The notes below the pieces were generated by a model. The model saw nothing but the letters and a program-made list of their open reading frames with translations. It was not told the origin of the DNA and did no database searches. This document shows, piece after piece, positions 49,401 to 55,506 of a DNA stretch of 64,000 bases (position 1 is the first letter of the stretch; every line of letters starts with the position of its first letter). This stretch comes from Meghimatium bilineatum (taxonomy: Eukaryota; Mollusca; Gastropoda; Stylommatophora; Philomycidae), in NCBI GenBank assembly GCA_034231615.1, contig CM067317.1, positions 47,311,376 to 47,375,375 of the forward strand. The letters are read 5' to 3'. The translations under genes and the position numbers were made by a program.

Positions 49401-52400
49401 AGGGTGAGTGATCACTCTCTCAGCAGATATCACAGACTATATATCAGTAGAGGGCCGCCTATTTTTCTGGAGGGTGAGATTCAGGATAATTTGAATGTCA
49501 TAAGGCAGTGCCAGCCAGTTGGAGGGTGTGATAATATTCTTTTATTTCTTGTAATTTCAAAGTGATTTTGAAGCCTTTGACACTGTCTGCTAAAGAAATA
49601 TCTTTGAAAAAATGAATCAAAATATTTGGTCTGATCAAATTACAGCTTTTGTCACATCCAGTGTCTGGTGGTGTCATCAAAAGGTTGGTAACACTGTCTC
49701 TCCATGTCTCTCATCATTCTAAGAACATGTTCAATATCAAAGATTTGATATAATAATTTCCTCTTTATCACTATTTAGCATAGAGGTTTAAAACATTGCT
49801 AGAATATCTCATAAGTGTCAAGTAGTACAGATTTTTCATATTGATACAGATTTACAGCAACAATTTTAAACAAAAATTGTGTTTATTCTCTCATTATGAT
49901 GAAGTTGTTCTAATAGGTGCTTATTCTCTCACATCATCATTATGATCCGGCCATGTGTTGCCGGGGCTTAGAAGGGGAGCAAGGAATAGCAACGCTGTTT
50001 ACCTTCTATGCGTGTCGTAAGAGACTAAGGAGATCATGGGATGGAGTTGGCTGTCCCATCCCATATAGGGTCAGTGACCCAAAGCCATGCTGAAGTCGGA
50101 TGTGTCAGGCAGAAAGGCGCAGATATCGCAGCAGTGCAGTAAACCATGATGCAATGCATTCCATTCTCCGGACTACATCCTGCTAATCTGCAGGAGTATG
50201 AGAATGAATACAGAAGAAGATCATTATGATAAAGTTGTTCTATTAGGTGCTCATCCTCTCACATCATCATTATTTTTTTATTAGATGCTTATCCTCTGGA
50301 TCCGTTGAAAGAGTTAGTACTAGAGTATTTACATTATAATTTTTTAAACACAGAATATTGGTTGCCCATTTTCAGTTGTGGAGAGTGTTGAATAATCTAT
50401 ACTGGGATGTGAACATCTACAAATTTCATTATTTACTTCCGAACATGAAACTACTTTCATGCTATGAGTGGTACTTACAGCTAGTGGTTACTGCTTTGTT
50501 GAGAGGGATGAAGCACATGTGGGAAAACCCAAGTACAAGGAGATCAATCATAGATATCTAGATGCATGTAATAACGTGCATCACGGAGGAATTTTCTTGC
50601 GGTTCCTGGTGTCAACCTATTCTTACTAGTATAACTTGATAAACATAAAGGACAGGGAATTGTGGAGAAACATGATCGCTTATGCCATTTGGCATGGCAT
50701 TGAATTGATTGAAGAAATAAAATAACATTTCTTATGAAAATGGCATTCAACATTTTTTATTTTCTTTAATATTTATTATCAATTCTATTTCTGCACCTTT
50801 GAAGCAAATTACACAGTTATTCATCCAATCTTCTTATGAGAATGTACACTTATTGTTGTTGCTTGTTTTTTAAATTCAGGCATGGGACCTATGCCATGGA
50901 CAATAAACTCTGAGATATATCCACTTTGGGCAAGGTCAACTGGAAACTCTTTGTCTGCTGCGACTAACTGGATCTCCAACTTGATAGTGTCTATGACTTT
51001 CCTGACACTTACTGAGACTATAACAAAGTATGGTAAGCAGAATTGAGTAAATTTTATTTTTATGGAAGTTTGTAGAATTTCAGCAAAACTGTGATCCGAC
51101 AGGTGAAAATTGAAAACACAGTAATGATGTTTTGTGAATTGCTGAAAACATACAGGAAAATACACAGTAATGTTGTGTGAATCATTGCATGCAGGAAAAC
51201 GCACAGTAATGATGTTGTGTGAATTATTTGAAACACAGAAAAAACTAATAGGAAAAGAATAGGGACACTGTGACCTGTAATATATGTCATAAGAGTAAAC
51301 TAAGGAGGTTTTAGGGATGGGGTTGGCTGTCACATCCCATCTATTTTTTTGTTTCCCTCTGTTTTTGTTCTTGATAAAGACATTTTGGTCAAAACATCAG
51401 TTCTGTATTTGTTCATTATGAAACTGGGATGACAACACTATAAAAAGTAGTTTGAGCGGTTTATATTTGTGGAAACACATTGAAGACAACCATTAATTAC
51501 AGACGATCAAGCAACAAAACTGCAACAAGTTTTTGAAGACAGGTCCAGTATCGACACTGAACAATCTTGTAAGATCAGCTCAACCCTTCTCAATGCACAA
51601 TCATGTGAAATTTGCGGACGTATATTCATCAGTAGATGACACCAATTAATCTCTTGACCTCACACCCCATCAATCATCAGCAGGATGAGGGCACATCTCT
51701 CTTGACCTCACACCCCATCAATCATCAGCAGGATGAGGGCTCATCTCTCTTGACCTCACACCCCATCAATCATCAGCAGGATGAGGGCTCATCTCTCTTG
51801 ACCTCACACCCCATCAATCATCAGCAGGATGAGAGCTCATCTCTCTTGACCTCACACCCCATCAATCATCAGCAGGATGAGGGCACATCTCTCTTGACCT
51901 CACACCCCATCAATCATCAGCAGGATGAGAGCTCATCTCTAGTATAACAACATGCCATTTGAGGCCCCCACAGTGGTCCGTGCACAACTTATAGAATTTG
52001 GAACCTAATTAAAAATTTTGTTCCCATCTTCCGTACAGTTCAGGCCTTGCATCCTCATACTAACATTATTTCTGCTCAATGGCATACTTCCATAGTGACA
52101 AGAATCCAGCTCATTGAAAGAATTTGGCTTATTAGAAGAAGTTAAAACCAGCATGAGAGACTTCTTGTTTTATAGCTTCCTGAGTGGTACTACCAAGGAT
52201 TTATTGTGACTTTGGGTGATTAATTACACAAAACAATTGAAAAGTGGTAGAATTTATTTTACAAATTAAAGTGATGCTGTATGACTTTCATATATCACTA
52301 AATGTTTCACTGCAAAAATTGGAGAAACTTTGTAATCACAATAATACTATACATCAGTGTCTGATGTTTGTGTTTTGTTTTTGCAGGCACTTATTGGTTG

Positions 52401-52568
52401 TTTAGCGGAGTCTCTGTTGTTGGTTTGATTTTCATTGGATTCTGTCTCCCTGAAACTAAAGGTCGTAAACTGGAAGAGATGGAAGCCCTGTTTTCCCCAT
52501 CTGTGCACGGTAATGACTTATTGAAGCCATCGCACACCAAGTACACATCACTGAAATCTGAAAACTGA
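24971..52568 (+). CDS. SLC2A13: SLC2A13, proton/myo-inositol cotransporter (HMIT); nine exons
   Basis: The coding exons are 24971-25481, 28752-28911, 33533-33735, 37914-38022, 40781-40944, 47333-47447, 48893-49131, 50880-51032 and 52387-52568: 1836 nt, 611 aa plus TGA (human 648 aa). Intron phases are 1,2,1,2,1,2,1,1, all GT/AG. This is a 12-helix sugar-porter MFS protein. Signatures: [11 protein letters not shown] (81-91, helix 1), GRK (131-133), [11 protein letters not shown] (161-171), PESPRWL (245-251), FQQISGIN (318-325), ERIGRKK (loop 8-9) and [12 protein letters not shown] (573-584). A large Cys-rich extracellular loop between helices 9 and 10 (about 400-480) separates HMIT from glucose carriers. 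The family imports myo-inositol with H+. No stop or frameshift was seen. Confidence 0.95.
25482..26300. other. SLC2A13 intron 1, 5' part
   Basis: Mostly unassigned. A CA run followed by a C run lies at about 26220-26250. Confidence 0.4.
26310..26545 (+). repeat. SINE-like 3' fragment interrupted by a 77-bp insert
   Basis: TGGTGACGCAAGACATT, CTACATCCTGCTGGAAATCTAG and the final ATGAATGCCGAAGAAGAAGA belong to the GAAGAAG-tail family (compare 58130-58185 and 58862-58920). The mini-element at 26390-26466 splits it. Confidence 0.6.
26390..26466 (+). mobile_element. 77-bp mini-element with 14-bp target duplication
   Basis: Flanked on both sides by TGCTGGAAATCTAG (26376-26389 and 26467-26480). The insert contains CATGTCTAAGTGGAACATT and TGTGTTTTACGTAAGTACA and matches 3680-3765. 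It has no inverted termini and no coding capacity. The length of the duplication suits target-primed retrotransposition. Confidence 0.75.
26830..27010 (-). mobile_element. LINE type D 3' end
   Basis: AACCCGTCAGGGTCGTAGGG and the following CACATTGGGACATTTGTTGC match the 3' end at 6515-6560. Degraded coding on the minus strand. Confidence 0.65.
27290..27500 (+). mobile_element. LINE C-terminal scrap
   Basis: The plus strand reads [12 protein letters not shown], then a degraded tryptophan-bearing tail like other LINE RT C-termini. It ends near 27500, before a weak SINE-like stretch (27510-27640, TGTTAGTAACACTAGCACC). Confidence 0.45.
27650..28160 (+). mobile_element. LINE C-terminal fragment, plus strand
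   Basis: The plus strand encodes a degraded [20 protein letters not shown], then QQALNVDT and [11 protein letters not shown], homologous to the minus-strand copy at 31740-32210 ([18 protein letters not shown]). Several stops. Confidence 0.65.
28168..28215 (-). repeat. GACC-hairpin/GAAAC motif repeat
   Basis: On the minus strand: TCTTGAAAAAGACCTTAAGG then TGGAAACGTTGA. It belongs to a dispersed family with a short stem (GACC...GGTN) followed by GAAAC. Others are at 29402-29440, 33362-33410, 47590-47650 and 51364-51415. Confidence 0.45.
28216..28751. other. SLC2A13 intron 1, 3' part
   Basis: 28545-28660 resembles 17895-18010 (dispersed repeat of unknown type). Otherwise unassigned. Confidence 0.4.
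28752..28911 (+). CDS. SLC2A13: SLC2A13 exon 2
   Basis: 160 nt, acceptor CGATTTCAG, donor GTAGGATGG. Encodes [36 protein letters not shown] and GGW (residues 171-224). The PVYIAE..P...RG motif is that of helix 4/5 in sugar porters. Confidence 0.95.
28912..30039. other. SLC2A13 intron 2, 5' part
   Basis: 29130-29460 contains a GGCTTGAG...CTCAAGCC short hairpin and then, at 29402-29440, the CTTGACAAAGGCCTTTTTGG motif followed by TTTGAAAC. This may be the end region of a Penelope-like or similar element, but no coding was found. The rest is unassigned. Confidence 0.35.
30040..31000 (+). mobile_element. LINE type C fragment, plus strand, with nested insertion
   Basis: The plus strand reads [11 protein letters not shown] up to 30203, resumes after the insert with [31 protein letters not shown] (RNase H His/Asp), then [17 protein letters not shown] and [20 protein letters not shown], and a [13 protein letters not shown] end. 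Frameshifted. Confidence 0.75.
30215..30426 (-). mobile_element. LINE type C 3' end inserted with 11-bp target duplication
   Basis: Flanked by ATACCCCATAT at 30204-30214 and 30427-30437. The minus strand encodes [40 protein letters not shown] and [10 protein letters not shown] before a stop, then ends CTGATCGCAGAAGAAGAAG at the left junction. A 5'-truncated, comparatively fresh copy. Confidence 0.9.
31263..31560 (-). mobile_element. LINE type B 3' end fragment
   Basis: Begins TCTTCTTCTTGATTAGGAAC. The minus strand encodes [40 protein letters not shown]. Confidence 0.75.
31740..32210 (-). mobile_element. LINE RT C-terminal fragment with (CTGA)n tail
   Basis: A 146-codon open minus-strand stretch: [69 protein letters not shown] and an AWRTM end. 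The 3' tail on the minus strand is CTGACTGACTGA. One of the less decayed fragments here. Confidence 0.85.
32211..33532. other. SLC2A13 intron 2, 3' part
   Basis: C-run at 32463-32476. 32838-33000 holds diverged copies of the hairpin/GAAA motif on the minus strand and part of one on the plus strand. 33178-33290 is a SINE-like fragment (GGGAGCAAAGAATAGTAACA). 33362-33410 is another copy of the motif. The remainder is unassigned. Confidence 0.4.
33533..33735 (+). CDS. SLC2A13: SLC2A13 exon 3
   Basis: 203 nt, acceptor TTCCTCATAG, donor GTAAATATTG. Encodes residues 224-292 including [14 protein letters not shown], the PESPRWL signature and the start of the central cytoplasmic loop. Confidence 0.95.
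33850..34110 (+). mobile_element. LINE RNase H fragment
   Basis: Plus strand: [11 protein letters not shown], then [20 protein letters not shown] and a degraded continuation, corresponding to the Glu and second Asp region of type A/B RNase H. Confidence 0.6.
34111..34929. other. SLC2A13 intron 3, unassigned part
   Basis: No exon or repeat recognised; AT-rich. Confidence 0.35.
34930..35150 (+). mobile_element. LINE type D 3' fragment
   Basis: Degraded coding ends in a [15 protein letters not shown] block (TTCTGGAAAGAATACATCACA, about 35124-35145), as in 11480-11830 and 61150-61490. Confidence 0.6.
35151..35235. repeat. Compound GA/CA/TA microsatellite
   Basis: (GA)n at 35150-35175, (CA)n at 35195-35210 and (TA)n at 35217-35231, immediately following the LINE 3' end. 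Confidence 0.85.
35400..35590 (-). mobile_element. LINE fragment (KCCKLEWF type)
   Basis: Shares blocks with 52740-53250 and 62330-62410 (TTTGGAAAGGAAATCATGC, CATTTATTTTGTTTCTCACA, GGTTTTATGTTCTGTATAAT-like). The minus strand of the best copy reads KCCKLEWFDNVKKA. Degraded. Confidence 0.55.
35775..36192. repeat. 26/18-bp minisatellite
   Basis: About 17 units of TGCTTATTGTGTTTATAT, most extended by an 8-bp GTTTATAT insertion to 26 bp. Three frames stay open because of base composition; no protein is inferred. It runs directly into the (ATTGAATCAATCAATCAATC) 3' tail of a type E LINE. Confidence 0.9.
36185..36380 (-). mobile_element. LINE type E 3' end
   Basis: Starts with ATCAATCAATCAAGTGCCAT; the minus strand encodes the degraded RGKLL.GL ... 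RHGT end. The tail (TTGA)n marks the 3' terminus. Confidence 0.7.
36725..36873. repeat. Foldback element, about 65-bp arms
   Basis: AGTTTAATGAAATGAAAATA at 36725 is mirrored by the end at 36873; arms 36725-36789 and 36807-36873 match with a few mismatches around a 17-nt centre. No coding. MITE-like; no target duplication was recognised. Confidence 0.8.
36892..37165 (-). repeat. SINE-like repeat copy
   Basis: Same family as 11143-11420 (CCTGCAGATTAGCAGGATGT, CACACATCC-type block, GGTAAACAGTATTG). Lies in SLC2A13 intron 3. Confidence 0.75.
37174..37817. repeat. 49-bp minisatellite before exon 4
   Basis: About 13 copies of ATTAAGTGCTGTATTCAACA + CTTATCAGGCTGTTTCTGGT + CAACCACTG. Units are over 90% alike. 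It starts at the end of a SINE-like copy and stops 96 bp before the exon 4 acceptor. Confidence 0.95.
37914..38022 (+). CDS. SLC2A13: SLC2A13 exon 4
   Basis: 109 nt, acceptor TTTCCTACCAG, donor GTAAGATAAC. Encodes residues 292-328: [20 protein letters not shown] and [17 protein letters not shown] is the helix 7 substrate-path motif. Confidence 0.95.
38101..38204. repeat. Two 52-bp tandem copies
   Basis: TTCAACATCAGTTGAATTAA-containing unit repeated at 38101 and 38153 with almost no difference, so recent. Confidence 0.9.
38262..38385. repeat. Three 41-bp tandem copies
   Basis: AATACAGCAATGGAGAATTA + ACTACAGAAAAATGTTTTTAA unit at period 41 bp. Lies in intron 4 shortly after exon 4. Confidence 0.9.
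38590..39150 (+). mobile_element. LINE type D C-terminal fragment
   Basis: Plus strand: [66 protein letters not shown]. One stop after YGYET. Confidence 0.8.
39240..39640 (-). pseudogene. pogo/Tigger-like transposase C-terminal remnant
   Basis: Minus strand: [16 protein letters not shown] (like the PPNxTxxxQPLD motif near the third catalytic Asp), then [20 protein letters not shown] and an FKKC segment like the W..V....I.NCF.KAGF end of Tigger proteins, then acidic DGSEDD. A stop follows QTI. Assignment rests on these short motifs. Confidence 0.5.
39641..40289. other. SLC2A13 intron 4, unassigned part
   Basis: Poly-A run at 39955-39968; otherwise no recognised element. Confidence 0.4.
40290..40640 (+). 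mobile_element. LINE C-terminal fragment
   Basis: [24 protein letters not shown] sequence at 40335-40395, then [32 protein letters not shown]. Homologous to 10140-10500. It ends with a GACATTGCAGTCAAGGCAGT block. Confidence 0.75.
40781..40944 (+). CDS. SLC2A13: SLC2A13 exon 5
   Basis: 164 nt, acceptor TTTTCTAACAG, donor GTATGTTCTC. Encodes residues 328-383: [53 protein letters not shown] (helices 7-9 and the loop 8-9 GRKK). Confidence 0.95.
41040..41700 (-). mobile_element. Degraded LINE RNase H fragment
   Basis: Minus strand: [37 protein letters not shown] near 41500-41690, then remnants of the downstream RNase H. Many stops. Confidence 0.6.
42080..42270 (+). mobile_element. LINE 3' scrap
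   Basis: A 64-codon frame whose end ([17 protein letters not shown]) corresponds to the degraded 3' end after 23100 in the LINE at 22745-23220. Weak. Confidence 0.4.
42490..43690 (+). mobile_element. LINE type A, longest RNase H copy
   Basis: Plus-strand coding with one TAG at 43180-43182: [19 protein letters not shown] (RT thumb region), then RNase H with IIYTDGSVI (Asp), [12 protein letters not shown] (Glu), [12 protein letters not shown] (Asp), and [16 protein letters not shown] (His/Asp). Then MDRADILNF and, after a frameshift, [20 protein letters not shown]. All four RNase H catalytic positions are intact. 5' truncated; lies in SLC2A13 intron 5. Confidence 0.9.
43790..43990 (-). other. 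Unassigned repeat-like stretch
   Basis: The minus strand has AGATGTAGTCAGCCACAACC, reminiscent of GATGTAGTCAACCCAAGCC in R2 at 13168. Relationship uncertain. Confidence 0.3.
44090..44580 (-). mobile_element. LINE type B RNase H and 3' fragment
   Basis: Minus strand: [40 protein letters not shown], then a degraded tail and the TTCTTGATTAGGAAC end at 44100. Confidence 0.8.
44990..45430 (-). repeat. Dispersed repeat with (AACC)n tail
   Basis: The left end GGTTGGTTGGTTGCTGATCC plus AGCGGTCCATGGGCTCATGC matches 22682-22740 and 60326-60395. The rest (to about 45430, including a C-run at 45350) is unmatched in the window, so the right boundary is uncertain. Confidence 0.5.
45606..47080 (-). mobile_element. 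LINE type C, longest copy (RT end and RNase H)
   Basis: The minus strand covers the RT C-terminus (46560-47080), RNase H and the 3' end. RNase [10 protein letters not shown], in which the first catalytic Asp is Gly; [14 protein letters not shown] (Glu); [12 protein letters not shown] (Asp); [20 protein letters not shown] (the usual GH replaced by NC; Asp kept). The tail has [20 protein letters not shown] and [17 protein letters not shown], then AACAAAAGAAGAAT. A stop/frameshift near 46200. Confidence 0.85.
47333..47447 (+). CDS. SLC2A13: SLC2A13 exon 6
   Basis: 115 nt, acceptor TTTGTTTCAG, donor GTCAGAAAAT. Encodes residues 383-421: [20 protein letters not shown] (helix 9) and the start of the large extracellular loop with DDSC. 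Confidence 0.92.
47448..48520. other. SLC2A13 intron 6
   Basis: 47590-47650 carries the hairpin/GAAA motif on the minus strand (CTTGACAAAGACCTGGTGGT then TGAAATGTTGA). A (TA)n run lies at 47878-47905. The rest is unassigned. Confidence 0.4.
48521..48812. repeat. 17-bp minisatellite before exon 7
   Basis: About 17 copies of TTGTCACATAGTCAGTG. The first four or five use the GGTCAA variant and the rest AGTCAG, showing block-wise homogenisation. It stops 80 bp before the exon 7 acceptor. Confidence 0.95.
48893..49131 (+). CDS. SLC2A13: SLC2A13 exon 7
   Basis: 239 nt, acceptor GGTTTTGCAG, donor GTAAGTTGTA. Encodes residues 421-501: the Cys-rich loop (C..C......[16 protein letters not shown]; further Cys in SCLATY, DCQN, YDYCP), two N-glycosylation sequons (NGS, NET) and helix 10. 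This loop is the HMIT hallmark. Confidence 0.95.
49262..49480. repeat. Irregular tandem repeat, about 80 bp period
   Basis: Three diverged copies of a unit with GATATCACAGACTATATATC, AGTAGAGGGC and CTATTTTGTCTGGAGGG. The middle copy has a (TA)n expansion. Lies in intron 7. Confidence 0.8.
49956..50220 (+). repeat. SINE-like repeat, well-preserved copy
   Basis: Runs from CGGGGCTTAGAAGGGGAGCA to CAGGAGTATGAGAATGAATA + CAGAAGAAGA. Includes GGGATGGAGTTGGCTGTCCC, CAAAGCCATGCTGAAGTCGG and ATTCTCCGGACTACATCC. Best reference copy of the family. Lies in intron 7. Confidence 0.8.
50550..50720 (+). mobile_element. LINE type E 3' end
   Basis: Plus strand: a degraded [24 protein letters not shown] end (TGTGGAGAAACATGATCGC at 50661) followed by TTGAATTGATTGAAG. 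Confidence 0.65.
50880..51032 (+). CDS. SLC2A13: SLC2A13 exon 8
   Basis: 153 nt, acceptor TTTAAATTCAG, donor GTAAGCAGAA. Encodes residues 501-552: [20 protein letters not shown], the conserved helix 10/11 region (GPMPW, EIYP), then helix 11. Confidence 0.95.
51259..51445 (+). repeat. SINE-like fragment followed by hairpin/GAAA motif
   Basis: 51259-51345 (AGAATAGGGACACTGTGACC, GGGATGGGGTTGGCTGTCAC) is a partial SINE-like copy. 51364-51415 has CTTGATAAAGACATTTTGGT followed by CAAAACATCAG, a copy of the motif family. Confidence 0.5.
51645..51947. repeat. 45-bp minisatellite, open in one frame
   Basis: Six to seven copies of TCTCTTGACCTCACACCCCA + TCAATCATCAGCAGGATGAG + GGCTC. The 45-bp period keeps a 15-residue frame ([15 protein letters not shown]) open through all copies, but it lies inside intron 8 with no splice link, so it is annotated as a repeat. 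Confidence 0.9.
52387..52568 (+). CDS. SLC2A13: SLC2A13 exon 9 (last coding exon)
   Basis: 182 nt, acceptor TTTTTGCAG, stop TGA at 52566. Encodes residues 552-611: [20 protein letters not shown] (helix 12), [15 protein letters not shown] and a short hydrophilic tail with no obvious motif. Confidence 0.95.
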
Positions 52569-52709
52569 GAACGGAAAGATAATATTTGTCCTGAGTTTGT
52601 GATGTTTTAAATACGAATGTTAACACTACAAACTTTGCAGATTTCAATAACATTACTGTTTTATTATTAGTGCACATCCATTATACAGAACATAAAATCA
52701 AGGTTTTAC

Positions 52710-52715
52710 ATTAAA
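52710..52715 (+). terminator. Candidate poly(A) signal of SLC2A13 (ATTAAA)
   Basis: ATTAAA 142 nt after the stop. No AATAAA occurs between the stop and this point. Plausible, not proven. Confidence 0.3.
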
Positions 52716-52739
52716 TCGATGATCCTTCATAGTCATTAG

Positions 52740-53250
52740 GGTGCCACTCTGGAAACATCAACACAGAAATCCAGCCATGCCTATTTGTTCTCAGTTCCTT
52801 GTTTAAGTGTGGAGAATCTTAATCCTGTCCAGTATTTAATATTATCCATCTTTACTTTTGTTTCCCACCTCTTCTTTAGCCCTCATCTGTCATCCTCTGC
52901 TGAATAATTTTAGAAAGGCAATCATGCCTTTTTCACATTGTCAAACCACTCAAGTTTGCAACATTTCACCACTGCCATGAGATGTTTCTGCTGACCTGCA
53001 AGAGTATTTATTATGTTTCCCATGTATTTGTTGGTTTTATGTTCTGTATAATGGATGTACAATATTTGTCTGTAACATTTATCTTTACAAGCTTATATTT
53101 TTCTCTTCATTTCCAAAGTAATTGTTTAACTCTCACATTCATGCCAAAAAATATGTATTATTAGAGATTTACAAAGTTTTTTTCTTCGCTGCTGTACTTA
53201 TTCTGCTCTTCCATATGGTATTCAATCTGGACATTGCAGCAGAGACTATT
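52740..53250 (-). mobile_element. LINE fragment (KCCKLEWF type), longest copy
   Basis: Minus-strand degraded coding: TKVKMDNIKYWTGLRFSTLK, KCCKLEWFDNVKKA, CYRQILYIHYTEHKTNKYMG, and an upstream YGIQSGHCSRDY block. Shorter copies are at 35400-35590 and 62330-62410. Confidence 0.65.
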
Positions 53251-53333
53251 TTATGTCTAATCTTTATTTGAACTAAAATATTTTATCACATGAACTTCAT
53301 GTTATTAAATAGAATCACTGTTTTTTTTAGATG

Positions 53334-53440
53334 TTATATTTATTTTCGTGCCCGGACATGTGGGCGTTCGAGGCAATGAAAGAGCGGATCAACTGGCATT
53401 TTGCGGTGATGATGATCTGATGACTAACTAACTAACTAAC
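53334..53440 (+). mobile_element. Internally deleted LINE type A remnant with (ACTA)n tail
   Basis: Reads [20 protein letters not shown] + LAF, then jumps directly to CGDDDLMTN, the extreme 3' end of type A, followed by ACTAACTAACTAACTAACT. About 300 bp between the RNase H motif and the 3' end are missing. Confidence 0.75.
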
Positions 53441-54137
53441 TCTTTTATAATAGAAAAATACAATCAATTGACATCTTCATCTTATCTGCTCTTGTGTAAC
53501 AGCTTTGATAAGAACCAAAGAATTGACAAACACAATCACAAAAACTATCACTATTACAACAATAGACAACATATCACAAGACAACAAAATTTCACAATGA
53601 CCTCCTGTACTTAGCTATTTTTATTTGTAACTCTTTGATTTTAAGGCTGTGATTATGCTGGTTATAACATTTATAGAGTGCATTCATATACATTGCATTT
53701 GGTCTTGTTATTTTGTTTCTCTTTTCTTCTGTGCTGGCAAAATTATTTTTTTTTCTAACCGTTTTATTTTAACTCTTAACAGTACATGGCCATGAGCATT
53801 ATACACAGGTTTGGAAGCATAGTCTCAACATTGTTGTTGTTAACATCTGTATTGTTGTTGTTAGCATCTGTATTGTTGTTGTTAGCATCTGAATGTACAA
53901 AATCATCTGTACATGTTATATATCATTTTAATCTGCAGATTTTGGGCTTTCATTCCATGTTATTTGAAGTCATATAGTTGAATTAATTATTATAGGTTAA
54001 AAATGTAATCCCGTAAACTTTCACATTAAGTACATAAGGTGGAAATTCTCAAACACAAAGAAGAAAAAATGACAATATTTCAGTTACCCTCAAACAAGTT
54101 TTGTTCATCAAAAGTTATACCATCTGTGTATAGCATA
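53441..54137. other. Unassigned; short 21-bp repeat at 53826-53890
   Basis: Three copies of TTGTTGTTGTTAGCATCTGTA lie at 53826-53890. Otherwise nothing recognised. Confidence 0.5.
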
Positions 54138-55506
54138 CAAGGGATGGTTGAAAAGATTTTCACTTTACTAAGAAATTGTAAAAACAGGCAGGTTGCTGTG
54201 TGTCATTTTAAAGATGCACTATTAGTTGATATTTCCTGCGCTTTCATGGCTCGTGTGGTGCGACGCATGAAAGATTTATTTGCAGGAAACTATTTAAGTT
54301 ATGTATGAAGCAGTGTCATGAATAAACGGAGGTTCATAGTGCAATAAAATTCCTGCACTAGCAGGGTAAATCTGCAAAACAAATTCATGATGAGATGTTG
54401 GCTGTTTATAAGGATGTCTGGATGGAAAAATCACTTTAACATGGGACATGCCAATGTTCAAGATGAGCCAAGGAGCAGCAGGCCATACATTGCAGATGAT
54501 GCAAGCAACATTGCAATAGTGGAGGCCCTAGTCCTCTCAGAGAGGCGCATTATTGTCAATGAAATCATGACTGAGTTTGGACTAAGTCATGGGACTACAT
54601 TGAAGATTTTGCATGAGCAGCTTCACATATCAAAGGTGTCTGCCAGGTGGATTTACGGCCTTCTCAAGCCATTCAAAAACGAGTGTCGAGCTGAAGCATC
54701 CACAAAGATGTTGGAAATTTTCAATGCTGATGAATATGATTTTTTTTGTAGATTAGTTACTGTAGACGAATGTTGGGTGCATCCCTATGACCCCGAAACA
54801 AAAAAAACAGAGCAAACAATGTAAGCATTCCTGTTCGCTACCACCAAAGAAAGCAAAGACACAAAGTCGTGCCCACTGCCTTTTGGGACTTATTTGGTGT
54901 AATACTCAATTACCTTCCTCATGACCATACTATTAACTCAACATATTACCAAAGCCTTCTCAAGAAATTATGAGAAGACATTAAGTGCGAAAGACGAGGG
55001 ATGCTGTCCAGAGGCGTTCGTCTGCTTCAGGATAATGTGCTGGCTCATGATTCCATTTAATGAAGATCTAAAGCAAATTACAATGAAATGAGAGACATGG
55101 AAATCTATTATATCTGCCCTATGTGCCATCATTGGTCCTAGAGGTATAACTAACTAATTAACATGACTCCATTGTCTTTGCCCAGCAGTGCGGGAATGAA
55201 ATCAAGCCACATCCACCTTACTCACCTGACTTAGCACAGAGTGACTTCTTCCTGTTTCCAAACATGAAGAATCCGCTATGTGGGCATAATTTTTCTGACT
55301 TCCAGGACTTGATTACTGAAGTGGAGATGTGGTTTCATGCCCAGAAGGAGGTGTTCTACAATCAAGGCATTAGGAAGGTGTAGAAGAGATTGGAGAAGTG
55401 CATCGCCTTGAGGGGTGAATACATGGAGAAGGACTAAAGTTCACACAAATTTTCAGGTGTCTTGATTCCTTCACACTAAAGTGCGAAACATTTTGACCAC
55501 CACTTG
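54138..55506 (+). mobile_element. Full-length mariner-type element, dead
   Basis: 1369 bp, flanked by TA on both sides (54136-54137, 55507-55508). Ends: CAAGGGATGGTTGAAAAGAT at the left and, inverted, CAAGTGGTGGTCAAAATGTT at the right. The transposase is readable in pieces: a paired-type HTH region (LSERRIIVNEIMTEFGLSHG), the first catalytic block VTVDECWVHPYDPETKK at about 54757-54807, and later scraps resembling the DNA-strand and second Asp regions (LAQSDFFLFP-like at 55230). Several frameshifts and stops mean it cannot be active. Confidence 0.88.
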
